Positions 14,669 to 22,215 of a stretch of DNA of 38,733 nt are shown here, piece by piece. Position numbers and translations under genes: made by a program. The DNA comes from a candidate division TM6 bacterium GW2011_GWF2_38_10. Its GTDB lineage: Bacteria > Babelota > Babeliae > Babelales > RVW-14. The notes under the pieces were generated by a model. It saw only the letters and a program-made list of their open reading frames with translations, was not told the DNA's origin and made no database searches. The DNA is taken from NCBI GenBank assembly GCA_000992305.1, contig LBTY01000006.1:1-38733 (forward strand), written 5' to 3'. Positions within the stretch are counted from its first letter, which is position 1. Each line of letters starts with the position of its first letter.

Positions 14669-16363
14669 TTAATGATTAGTTAATAAAGGTGCAATTTTCT
14701 TCATATATTTATTGGCATAGTCAAAAGCTGTTTTTTGACTTTTGTCAATAAGGTGTGGATTTGCGCCATGTTGCATAAGTAAAGAAATTAATGATGTAGG
14801 AACATTATTGAAAATAGCTTCTTGGAGTATGGTGCATCCATTTGAGTTGTAGGCATTAATATCAATGTTGTGTTGTATTGCATCTTGTAAAAGTTCCAAA
14901 CTTACCTTTTCTTTGTTGTTTTCTAAAGAAAAATATAAAATATCCATGGTATAATTAGGTTTAAGATATTGATTTTCTGCACATTCTTGTATAAAAATAT
15001 CATAATTACCATCATGAAAAAGTTCATGTGCTTTTAGGCCATCATTATTTTTTATGTTTAAGAAGGTATATTGTTGTTTAATAATATTTTGAATAACTGA
15101 TCCCCAGCCTGATTGCTCTGGATTTTGATTTATTTTTTGTGCTACTACATGAAGCGCGGTGTTGCCATTGCTGTCTTGTTCATTGATAAATGAACAATGA
15201 GTATTGTGTTCTATGGTTATTAAGCGAGATGCAAATAATGCTTTATTTTCTTTTATTGCCATAAGCAGTGCAGTATCACCATTTTGATTTTTATGGGATA
15301 CAAGCTTGCGTAAAGTGTAGGCGAATAGACGAGGATATTTTTTAAAAAAGTTTATTATATGAACATTATTGTGTTGTATGGCTAGATGTAAAACTGAATC
15401 TTCACCATAGTTTGGTTCTGTAAATTTTGATTCACCATACCAACCGTAAGCTTGCAACATATAGTTTTCAAATTCTTTTTCTTTTTTTATGTTTTGTATA
15501 ATCCATCCAAGACTTGGCTTTTCTTGATCTGTTGCATTTTTGTATTGTTCTATAAGCGCGTATGTGAGGGGTGCATTCTTTTTATGAAAGTGTGCTTTTT
15601 CATAAGGTGTTTTATCAAAGCCTATTCTACCAAATTTAATTAATGCATTTACATCGGCTTTATAGTCCAACAGTAATGCGATAAAATTATAGCGGACATC
15701 TTCGTCGTTTTGATTTAAAAGAGCGTATAAAGGTGTTACTCCTTGTTTATTTGGAATATTCGGATTTGCTCCGGATTCTAGTAGGGCTTTAATAAAATCA
15801 TAGTCAAGATTTCTTTGGAAAAATATATGTGTTAAGAGTGGCGTTATAAAATCATTTGTATAAGCATTTATAACATGAGTGCTTATTTCGCATATTTTTT
15901 TTATGGTTTGTTGCGTGAATTTTTGTGTGTTTGATGCTAATAGATGAAGAGGACATCTTTGATCCATAAATGTTTTTTGTTGAGCTTGCTTGTATTGTTG
16001 TTGTGGCGATAGTTGATTGATATAAAAAGCAATAAGTTGATTGCCTGGAAGTATTTCATAGTAATTTTTAAGTGTTATCATTTTTTTAATAAGTTCATGG
16101 AGAATTGTGGAATCATCGTCTTCATTTATGATGATGTCTGAATATTCTGCCCATTCTTTACATTTTGGAAATAATGATGATACGCTATCATGTTTAATAG
16201 CTCTAACGACTTCTTTTTTTTCTTCGGATGACATGCTCTTGATAGGGTTGTTTTGATTATAATAATTATAGTAGCTGTAGCTGGTGGGCGCAGGGTAATT
16301 ATAAGCCGTTGCCCATATTCCTGAGCACATTAAAAGTGCACTCTTTAATAATGTTTTTTTCAT
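14669..16363 (-). CDS. Secreted ankyrin-repeat protein
   Basis: The ATG at 16363 has GGAGG 5 nt upstream; an in-frame ATG at 16375 overlaps that site and is rejected. The 564-residue product starts with a signal peptide (MKKTLLKSALLMCSG, likely cut near ATA) and then a Tyr/Asn-rich linker. Ankyrin units are seen in three clusters: about 195-265 (ALLESGANPNIPNKQGVTPL), about 325-430 (DSVLHLAIQHNN, NGDTALLMAIKENK, NGNTALHVVAQ) and about 505-555 (NGCTILQEAIFNN, LMQHGANPH). Ankyrin repeats bind proteins, and exported ones in host-associated bacteria are often effectors; the target here is unknown. A perfect-palindrome terminator follows. Confidence 0.9.
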   Translation of the reverse strand: MKKTLLKSALLMCSGIWATAYNYPAPTSYSYYNYYNQNNPIKSMSSEEKKEVVRAIKHDSVSSLFPKCKEWAEYSDIIINEDDDSTILHELIKKMITLKNYYEILPGNQLIAFYINQLSPQQQYKQAQQKTFMDQRCPLHLLASNTQKFTQQTIKKICEISTHVINAYTNDFITPLLTHIFFQRNLDYDFIKALLESGANPNIPNKQGVTPLYALLNQNDEDVRYNFIALLLDYKADVNALIKFGRIGFDKTPYEKAHFHKKNAPLTYALIEQYKNATDQEKPSLGWIIQNIKKEKEFENYMLQAYGWYGESKFTEPNYGEDSVLHLAIQHNNVHIINFFKKYPRLFAYTLRKLVSHKNQNGDTALLMAIKENKALFASRLITIEHNTHCSFINEQDSNGNTALHVVAQKINQNPEQSGWGSVIQNIIKQQYTFLNIKNNDGLKAHELFHDGNYDIFIQECAENQYLKPNYTMDILYFSLENNKEKVSLELLQDAIQHNIDINAYNSNGCTILQEAIFNNVPTSLISLLMQHGANPHLIDKSQKTAFDYANKYMKKIAPLLTNH

Positions 16364-16410
16364 AAAAACCTCCATTAATATGAATTAGTAGTAATAAAAT
16401 ATCATTATCT

Positions 16411-16416
16411 TATAAT
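16411..16416 (+). promoter_or_regulatory. TATAAT -10 candidate for tmk-holB
   Basis: A consensus TATAAT hexamer lies 58 nt before the tmk start in the ankyrin/tmk divergent gap. No clear -35 is found at 16-18 bp upstream. Confidence 0.35.
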
Positions 16417-16474
16417 AGTACCCGTTGCGTATCTAGAGTGCAAATGGGCTGGTTTATATATAAAGAGGTTTTTT

Positions 16475-17119
16475 GTGAAGCATCATTATGCAGGAAAGCT
16501 TATATCACTTGAAGGGATTGATGGATCGGGTAAGTCTACGTTGGCAAAAGGCCTTGTGCAGGCCTTATTGGTCTATGGGCTGCCAGTTGTTGCTACTAAA
16601 GAATTTGGCGCAACCCCTCTCGGGGAGCGGTTACGCACGTTATTGCATGAGCGGCATGAGCCTATGTGCGCAAAAACTGAATTTTTGATTGTTGCGGCTG
16701 ATCGGGCTCAACATTTTGATCAAATAGTAATTCCAGCATTACAGGCTGGCACTATTGTTGTTTCAGATAGAATGAATGATTCTTCTTTAGCGTATCAAGG
16801 TTATGGGCGAGGGCTTGATCTTGAAATGTTACGATCTATTAATGCGTGGGCGATGAATGGTGTGAAGCAAGATATTGTATTGTTCGTTGATATTGATTTT
16901 GAAACTGCGATGAGCAGAATCCATCAACGCAATCAACGTCTTACTGCCTTTGAGCAAGAAGCAGTTGATTTTTGGCATCGCGTTCGTGATGGGTATCACA
17001 CATTATTTGCTGATCGAGATGATGTTGTGTGGCTTGATGGAACATTGTCTCCTCATGATCTTGTTCAGGCGGCGGTCAATGTTTTGGTACAGCGTGGAAT
17101 TATTAATGGTTATTTATAA
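16475..17119 (+). CDS. tmk: Thymidylate kinase
   Basis: Phosphorylates dTMP to dTDP for DNA synthesis. The 214-residue protein has the P-loop GIDGSGKST (14-22), the DRMNDSSLAYQGYGRGL block that includes the conserved DR and the TMP-binding region, and a normal length. The start codon is GTG, with AGAGG about 6 nt upstream. holB follows after 12 nt; the tmk-holB pairing is common in bacteria. Confidence 0.95.
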   Translation: MKHHYAGKLISLEGIDGSGKSTLAKGLVQALLVYGLPVVATKEFGATPLGERLRTLLHERHEPMCAKTEFLIVAADRAQHFDQIVIPALQAGTIVVSDRMNDSSLAYQGYGRGLDLEMLRSINAWAMNGVKQDIVLFVDIDFETAMSRIHQRNQRLTAFEQEAVDFWHRVRDGYHTLFADRDDVVWLDGTLSPHDLVQAAVNVLVQRGIINGYL

Positions 17120-17131
17120 GATTGGTGATGC

Positions 17132-17938
17132 ATGCAAAACGCTTTTTCGTTAAAAATGATAACAGTTCCTACCATTGTTATTGAAGGTGATGAGCAACAA
17201 CTGGTTGATAGCGTAGTGCGTTTGTTATGTGATTTTTTTTGTGAACAACAAACGGTTGATGCGTATGATACGTGTAATTGCAGAAGTTGTAGAAAAATTA
17301 AACAAACACAGCATCCCTATGTTGAGTGGATTCGTCCAAGTGGAAACACGTATTCGGTTGATGATATAGCTATTATTTTTGAGCGTGCGCGCTTTGCTCT
17401 AGAACAGGATGAGCGGTTTGGTTTTGTTATTCATGATGCTCAATTGCTTAATCAAGCAACGGCAAATCGTCTTTTAAAAATGCTTGAAGAGCCTCCTTTG
17501 GGTTATTTTTTTATATTGTTAACGACGAATAAAAGTGTTTTATTACCAACTATTATTTCACGATCTCATGTGATTGTACTCAATGGGGAGCGGGCTTTGG
17601 GCTGGGGTGAGCATCCGTTATTTCGGCTTTTTAGCGATTTTGCCAAATTCCAAGATCCATTGGCTCTTGATGCATTGCTCAAAATTCATAAATTAACAGA
17701 GGCTGAAATTGTTGATATGTGTTATGAGCTTGTATCTTTTTATTCAAAAAATGCTGGGACAGAGCAATCTACATCCGTATGGTATGCGACAGCGTTATCA
17801 ATGGTAACGCAAGCACTAAGGACTCCTCCGGGGGCGGGAAGTGGGTCGTTATTTTTAAAGCGATTATTTTTAGCTCTTTTTAGAGCGGATATGGATGGAT
17901 CCTCGGGTTGCGGGCTAAAGCCGCGCCCCCAAGGATGA
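17132..17938 (+). CDS. holB: DNA polymerase III delta' subunit (HolB), short
   Basis: Clamp-loader subunit with an AAA+ fold but no working P-loop: the site reads EGDEQQ. A Cys cluster (CNCRSC, about 48-53) matches the zinc module of the DnaX/HolB group. DAQLLNQATANRLLKMLEEPP and the sensor region ISRSHVI follow. At 268 residues it is shorter than typical delta' (about 330), and the third, collar-forming domain looks reduced. The last 14 or so residues (MDGSSGCGLKPRPQG) are encoded by a palindromic repeat at 17895-17938, so the natural C terminus was probably replaced. It follows tmk by 12 nt. Confidence 0.85.
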   Translation: MQNAFSLKMITVPTIVIEGDEQQLVDSVVRLLCDFFCEQQTVDAYDTCNCRSCRKIKQTQHPYVEWIRPSGNTYSVDDIAIIFERARFALEQDERFGFVIHDAQLLNQATANRLLKMLEEPPLGYFFILLTTNKSVLLPTIISRSHVIVLNGERALGWGEHPLFRLFSDFAKFQDPLALDALLKIHKLTEAEIVDMCYELVSFYSKNAGTEQSTSVWYATALSMVTQALRTPPGAGSGSLFLKRLFLALFRADMDGSSGCGLKPRPQG

Positions 17939-17942
17939 CACC
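17895..17942. repeat. Palindromic repeat element forming the holB 3' end
   Basis: The stretch has partly complementary arms (ATCCT at 17899-17903 with AGGAT at 17932-17936, GGG with CCC inside) and an unusually GC-rich core compared with its surroundings. Its form, GGATCCTCGGG ... CCAAGGATGACA, resembles the small palindromic elements that many bacteria tolerate at gene ends. The holB stop codon lies within it. Confidence 0.6.
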
Positions 17943-17952
17943 ATACGATGAC

Positions 17953-18001
17953 GATTGTCATTCTCGGCTTTGGCCGAAAGGCCTCTTGACCGAGAATCCA
18001 T
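17953..18001. repeat. Second palindromic repeat element between convergent genes
   Basis: Outer arms ATTCTCGG (17960-17967) and CCGAGAAT (17990-17997) are perfect inverted copies. Inside sits GGCC-GAAA-GGCC (17972-17983), a GNRA-capped mini-hairpin. The element differs from the one just upstream but has the same style. It may also work as a bidirectional terminator for holB and the phosphatase gene. Confidence 0.65.
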
Positions 18002-18022
18002 CTTTAAAAATTAATTTAAACC

Positions 18023-19558
18023 TTACTTCGGACAGTTATAACTATACGACTGGACCGGTTGTTTATCTTGATGGTGGGGTGACTTAGTAGTTTTTTTTAG
18101 AGGATCTGCATCGAGCCAATCTTTATTGTTGCCATCATTATGATATTTTTCCCGTGGATAAGCGTATGCTGTTAGTATCCAGCAGTTATGGTCTGAATCA
18201 GCGTTAAATGTTATGGCTGCAAAAGAATCAGTTCCACTGATAAGTGGCGAATTGGTAAGGGTAAATACGGGTGAAAGATCTGTATCTTTAAGTGTTATTT
18301 TTACCGATTCTTTGTGATCAACCATTTCCCACGTAATTCTTTGTGTTGCAAGTGTATTTTGTATCCATACATCTTCAGTGATAATAGTGCGGAGTAGTTG
18401 ATTAACCCCACCTTGAAGGTGATCGTGCCCACGAATGATTCCTGATACACAATAGGTTGTATTTTGTTGCTTGAGTTGTTGGAGATAGTTGGTAACTTGT
18501 GCTGGATTTGAAAGCGTATCGCTTATACGAAAGCCGTTAATTTGGAAAGGAATATCTTGTTCATCAGCGAAATATCCATTCCATATAAGGCCATTTATTT
18601 TGGGGTATGAAGGCAGAACCAAGTAGGAAGTTGGATAGGTGGGATTAGAGGTTGTCGTTGTGCATAAAAAATGTGCAATGGGTGTGTAAAATGATTCATT
18701 AACATTGGTTGGTAATCCACCATGATTAAATTGAAGAAAATCAACGATGCCATTATTATTGGGTGCACCAATAAAAACTACTTGAGGAAGGAGTGAAAAA
18801 AGGTCTTGAAAACTTTTGCTGATCATGTTAAGTATTTGATCGTTTAAATGATAGTATTTTCGGCATAATTCATGATAGAATGAGCTTTGTAAAAAACATT
18901 GGCGATTTTCATGGTTTCCTTGAAGGATAATAACTTTTTGAGGATTTTTATGAAAAAGCATGAGTAGTAGAGCCCATGTTTCAAGACTAAAATGACCTCG
19001 GTCAGAAACATCTCCTGTGATAACGATTCTTACATTATCTTTTATTATGCCTTGTTCGTCGATGAGTTGTTTTTTTTGCATTTTTCTGATGATACTCGCA
19101 AGTGTGTGAAGGTTACCGTGTAAATCACCGATTCCTATGATGATGGTATTTTGAGGTACTATGAGAGATTGTATGTATATTCCGTTTTGATTGTGCAATA
19201 AATGCTGTGCGGTAGCATTTGGGTTTTGATTGCAACGTTGCTTATTAATAGAATTCATTAAAAATTTAGAAGTAGCAAGTGTATAGAATAGTATGTTTTT
19301 TGGTGTAATGATGGGAGCTTTCTCTTGTAGATAGAATTTTTTATGGGTTGAGGTTGGAAAATAAAACATTAAGCTTGCTGTGCAGACGTAATTATGGTTG
19401 TAATGCTTGCTAAAAACAAGCGGGAGGAATGTGGATAATTCAAGCGGTTTGAAGGCGTTTTGAGTCGAAGCGATTTCGGGTAAAACGGTTGTTGCGGTGG
19501 CGGGAGCAACGCATCCACACCACATGATAATTGCGATTATGTTTTTGAGTATATTCAT
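18023..19558 (-). CDS. Secreted calcineurin-like (PPP-type) metallophosphoesterase
   Basis: A 511-residue enzyme with a signal peptide (about 1-22, cut near ATATT). The catalytic core carries the two-metal motifs GDLHGN (144-149), GDVSDRG (182-188), GNHE (214-217) and a later GHDH. The DRG form of the second motif and the spacing are those of PPP-family Ser/Thr phosphatases and Ap4A-type hydrolases. About 130 residues before the core match nothing I know. Since it is exported, it likely acts in the periplasm or outside the cell; substrate unknown. It follows the PASTA-protein gene by 24 nt on the same strand, so the two may be functionally linked. Confidence 0.88.
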   Translation of the reverse strand: MNILKNIIAIIMWCGCVAPATATTVLPEIASTQNAFKPLELSTFLPLVFSKHYNHNYVCTASLMFYFPTSTHKKFYLQEKAPIITPKNILFYTLATSKFLMNSINKQRCNQNPNATAQHLLHNQNGIYIQSLIVPQNTIIIGIGDLHGNLHTLASIIRKMQKKQLIDEQGIIKDNVRIVITGDVSDRGHFSLETWALLLMLFHKNPQKVIILQGNHENRQCFLQSSFYHELCRKYYHLNDQILNMISKSFQDLFSLLPQVVFIGAPNNNGIVDFLQFNHGGLPTNVNESFYTPIAHFLCTTTTSNPTYPTSYLVLPSYPKINGLIWNGYFADEQDIPFQINGFRISDTLSNPAQVTNYLQQLKQQNTTYCVSGIIRGHDHLQGGVNQLLRTIITEDVWIQNTLATQRITWEMVDHKESVKITLKDTDLSPVFTLTNSPLISGTDSFAAITFNADSDHNCWILTAYAYPREKYHNDGNNKDWLDADPLKKTTKSPHHQDKQPVQSYSYNCPK

Positions 19559-19582
19559 TGAGTATAAAACCTTATGTAATGT

Positions 19583-20371
19583 TTAAACGATATCTAATTG
19601 CGTGATTGGTTCTTCGTTTGCATTATTGTTTTCTTCTGTTTGTGTTTGATGATGGTCGCTGGCTTGCGGCATCACTTGTAATTGAATCGTAAGCGGTTTA
19701 TCATCGTAGACTAGTGAGCCTGGTTGTGGGCGTTGATCAATAACAATACATGAGTCGCAGGTGTGGTTATCATCAACATAACTAAGATGAAAAATTTCAA
19801 GTGAGGCAAATGTTTTTTTGATTGCTTGTTCAACATCTTTAAGTGGCTTATCAATAAATGAGGGTATAATGACTTGTTGTTTGTTGCCAGACGAGCAATA
19901 GATGGTCATATGTTGATTTTTTTCGAATAAGGAACCAGCTATGGGGGTTTGTGCGATGCATCGTCCTTGAGGTGTTGAGTGAGAAATAGTGATCGTTGTA
20001 AGATCAATACCGAGTTTTTCGGCGCGAATAATAATTTCTTTTTCTGATTGCCCCGTAAAGTCGGGCACTTCTAGAGGACTTGCTTTTTTAGAAACGGTTA
20101 CAAAAATACTTTGGTTAGGTTTTACGTGTTGAAATGGTTTAGGGATTTGGTCAAGGACGGTTCCCTCGGGTAATACCGAATCTTCACGTTCATGCAGGAG
20201 TCGCACATTGAGGTTGCTGTGAGAAAGTATCGCTATACTTTCCTGAAGGGTTTTACCGATGACATTTTCAAGAATGATTTCATCAGTGTGGAGAAGCATA
20301 TGACAAGCAATGTATCCTATCGTAAAGCAAAAAAATGGAAAAAATGATGCAAAAAAAGAAATTTTTCTCAT
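19583..20371 (-). CDS. Membrane-anchored PASTA-domain protein without kinase
   Basis: The 262-residue protein has an N-terminal membrane segment (about 5-27), then three PASTA-like units at about 33-95, 101-162 and 167-234. Each shows the usual hydrophobic-P-(D/S)F and DQ.P..G pattern (VLDQIPKPF, EVPDFTGQS, VIIPSFIDKP, VIDQRPQPGS). An acidic tail ends it. PASTA units bind peptidoglycan pieces or mediate assembly and usually hang from PknB-type kinases or penicillin-binding proteins; here neither is attached. AAAGG lies upstream of the ATG at 20371. A longer frame to 20443 would overlap RNase P RNA and is rejected. Confidence 0.85.
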   Translation of the reverse strand: MRKISFFASFFPFFCFTIGYIACHMLLHTDEIILENVIGKTLQESIAILSHSNLNVRLLHEREDSVLPEGTVLDQIPKPFQHVKPNQSIFVTVSKKASPLEVPDFTGQSEKEIIIRAEKLGIDLTTITISHSTPQGRCIAQTPIAGSLFEKNQHMTIYCSSGNKQQVIIPSFIDKPLKDVEQAIKKTFASLEIFHLSYVDDNHTCDSCIVIDQRPQPGSLVYDDKPLTIQLQVMPQASDHHQTQTEENNNANEEPITQLDIV

Positions 20372-20399
20372 AAAAACCTTTAGTTTTGTTATTGGCCTT

Positions 20400-20798
20400 T
20401 TCTTTTGGGTGCACTTGTAAGCTGGATTCTGTGAGATAACCAATTTTTTTAGTTACCCCGGCAATCATTTATCTTGTGCGACATACCCGCATGTTGTAGA
20501 GGAACAGAAAACCTGTAACATGCTTACTTTGTCTTGCTCCGGGCGGGGTTTTCCACACAATAACATCACTGCTATTGGTCGTGTGCTCTTACCACACGGT
20601 TTCACCCTTACCTTAGGTTATTAACCTACGGCGGTTTACTTTCTGTTGCACTTTCCATAGACTTGCGCCTCCCTTACTTGTGATACGACCACAAGGGCCG
20701 AAATCCTTATAAGGCACCCTTTCTGTTAGGAGTCCAGACTTTCCTCTTTTTATCAACATGTGTTAATAAAAAGCGATTGCCCCGCGTACCCAAAAGAA
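20400..20798 (-). ncRNA. rnpB: RNase P RNA (bacterial type A)
   Basis: Catalytic RNA that trims tRNA 5' ends. On the minus strand the conserved block GAGGAAAGTCTGGACTCC lies near 20753-20735, the 3' block ACAGAATCCAGCTTAC near 20435-20420, and a GTAAGAGCACACG block sits mid-molecule. I set the ends by the P1 helix: TTCTTTTGGGT (20798-20788) pairs perfectly with ACCCAAAAGAA (20410-20400). P2 (GGCAATC with GATTGCC) and an A/T-rich P3 hairpin before the GAGGAAAG block also fit. The 5' 92 nt overlap the end of the upstream protein frame. No terminator follows before the PASTA gene, so processing from a longer transcript is possible. Confidence 0.95.
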
Positions 20799-21195
20799 TA
20801 ATATAAGCCACACATATGTTAACAAAAATTTTAATAAACGTCTGCTTTGGAGAAAAATTGTGCGAAAAAATAACATAATGAGCTAAAAAATCATATGACC
20901 CTAGAAATAGACCTATGCAGAGAGGAAGGGCGATCCTGTTGGTATGAAGAATGATATATTTTAGTTTATGGTATATGAAGATGCAGGGAATAAGAAGTAT
21001 GAGGATAAAGCCAAAGCGTCCATATAGATAACAGTCTTGTAAAAGAAGTAAAAAAAGTGGAACGTAGAGGGTTTTCCATGCATTTTGAGTTTCTAGAACT
21101 TGTAATTGTTGTATGGTAAAAAGGCACAATAAGCTGTGAACAAACCATCCTTGAAAAAGAGCATGACAACAAAAATCTAAAAAAAATAAAAACAA
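20707..21195 (-). CDS. Small polytopic membrane protein (MreD-like?) overlapping rnpB
   Basis: A 162-residue hydrophobic frame with four or five membrane spans and a basic tail. Size and layout recall MreD of the rod-shape system, but I see no decisive motif and no mreB or mreC nearby. The start is probably TTG at 21195, 10 nt after the upstream gene, with GGAC rather far upstream, so the exact start is uncertain. The last 30 or so codons run into RNase P RNA, so the basic C-terminal tail is constrained by, or derived from, the RNA gene. It could be spurious, but the long hydrophobic pattern argues for a real gene. Confidence 0.55.
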   Translation of the reverse strand: MFLFFLDFCCHALFQGWFVHSLLCLFTIQQLQVLETQNAWKTLYVPLFLLLLQDCYLYGRFGFILILLIPCIFIYHKLKYIILHTNRIALPLCIGLFLGSYDFLAHYVIFSHNFSPKQTFIKIFVNICVAYIILLGTRGNRFLLTHVDKKRKVWTPNRKGAL

Positions 21196-21205
21196 TGCAA
21201 GAACG

Positions 21206-22195
21206 TTAGTCCTTTATATGCAAAGTAAAGCCACAATCACAAATATGTAATGATGCGTTTTGCAGCTTAGTTTGGTTGTTCTGCCATGCGCTTATGAGTT
21301 TATTATACTGTTGTGTATGTTGCTCGGCTCCCATGCGCGTAAAAGTCCCCCAGTGCATGGGAATAAAGTGACGGCCCGAAAGCTCAATAAATGCTTGGAC
21401 TGCTTCTTGTGCGTTGACATGTGCTTCGTAAATAAAGCGTCGTGGTTCGTTGGGGCCTATAGGCATTAAAACAATGTCTGGGGCACCGTATTGGTGATAA
21501 ATTTTTTTAAAGTGATCATCATAAGCCGTGTCGCCGGCAAAATAAATGGTATGGCTTGTTGTTTTAATAAGCCAGCTTCCCCAGAGGGTTTTGTTGATAT
21601 CAAAAATGCCGCGGCTTGTCCAGTGGCTTGCCGGAAGAAAGGTAAATGTTACAGGATCTTGTTGGGTCGGCGTTTGAATGGAAAATATGTCTTGCCACAT
21701 GTATTCTGTAACATGAGTAAATCCTTTTTTTTCTAACCATGATTTATTTCCCATGGGGACAAGAATGTGAGGATTATGATGGTCAATAGCGTGAAGGCTT
21801 TTGGTGTCAAGATGGTCTGTGTGGTTATGGGATACTATTACCACATCAATTTTGGGCAGTGCGTTAATGTTGAGTGGAAAGGGGATGCGTCGCTTAAAGA
21901 GCGGATTTTTTTCAAAAAACATGGGGTCGGCAATGATGTTTAATCCTGCAATTTGAATTAAAAATGATGAATGTCCAAGCCAGGTGATGGCAGGAGTTGT
22001 GCTGTTGCTGATCGGTTGATAAGTAGTTGTTGTTACGGTTGTTGTTTGACCATGTGTGTGGGCATTGCGTAAAAATAGTTTTTTGGCGTGGTGGCCGGCA
22101 AGATAAAACAGACTTGCGGTAAAATTTTTAATACGCCAAGCGATACTATCGTGCTTATTGTTATAATAGCGGCCGCACCATCGTAAAGGTTTCAT
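21206..22195 (-). CDS. Metallo-beta-lactamase-fold hydrolase, NAPE-PLD/UlaG-like
   Basis: The 329-residue protein has WLGHSSFLIQ, the zinc-site motif HNHTDHLD (123-130), AGDTAYD with the bridging Asp, and a late PMHWGTF carrying another ligand His. The PNEPRRFIYEAHVNAQEAVQ block and the basic N-terminal region (RWCGRYYNNKHDS) resemble N-acylphosphatidylethanolamine phospholipase D-type enzymes, whose bacterial relatives are poorly characterised. No signal peptide is seen, though an N-terminal amphipathic stretch could contact membranes. It lies 20 nt after mnmA in the same unit. Lipid or cyclic substrates are possible; the exact one is unknown. Confidence 0.82.
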   Translation of the reverse strand: MKPLRWCGRYYNNKHDSIAWRIKNFTASLFYLAGHHAKKLFLRNAHTHGQTTTVTTTTYQPISNSTTPAITWLGHSSFLIQIAGLNIIADPMFFEKNPLFKRRIPFPLNINALPKIDVVIVSHNHTDHLDTKSLHAIDHHNPHILVPMGNKSWLEKKGFTHVTEYMWQDIFSIQTPTQQDPVTFTFLPASHWTSRGIFDINKTLWGSWLIKTTSHTIYFAGDTAYDDHFKKIYHQYGAPDIVLMPIGPNEPRRFIYEAHVNAQEAVQAFIELSGRHFIPMHWGTFTRMGAEQHTQQYNKLISAWQNNQTKLQNASLHICDCGFTLHIKD

Positions 22196-22215
22196 AAGTG
22201 TCCAATCTTAATTGA

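Noticed and set aside
20372..20443. Longer N terminus for the PASTA protein
   Set aside because: These 24 codons lie largely in the 3' end of RNase P RNA and lack a ribosome binding site. The ATG at 20371 has AAAGG upstream and a membrane segment right after it.
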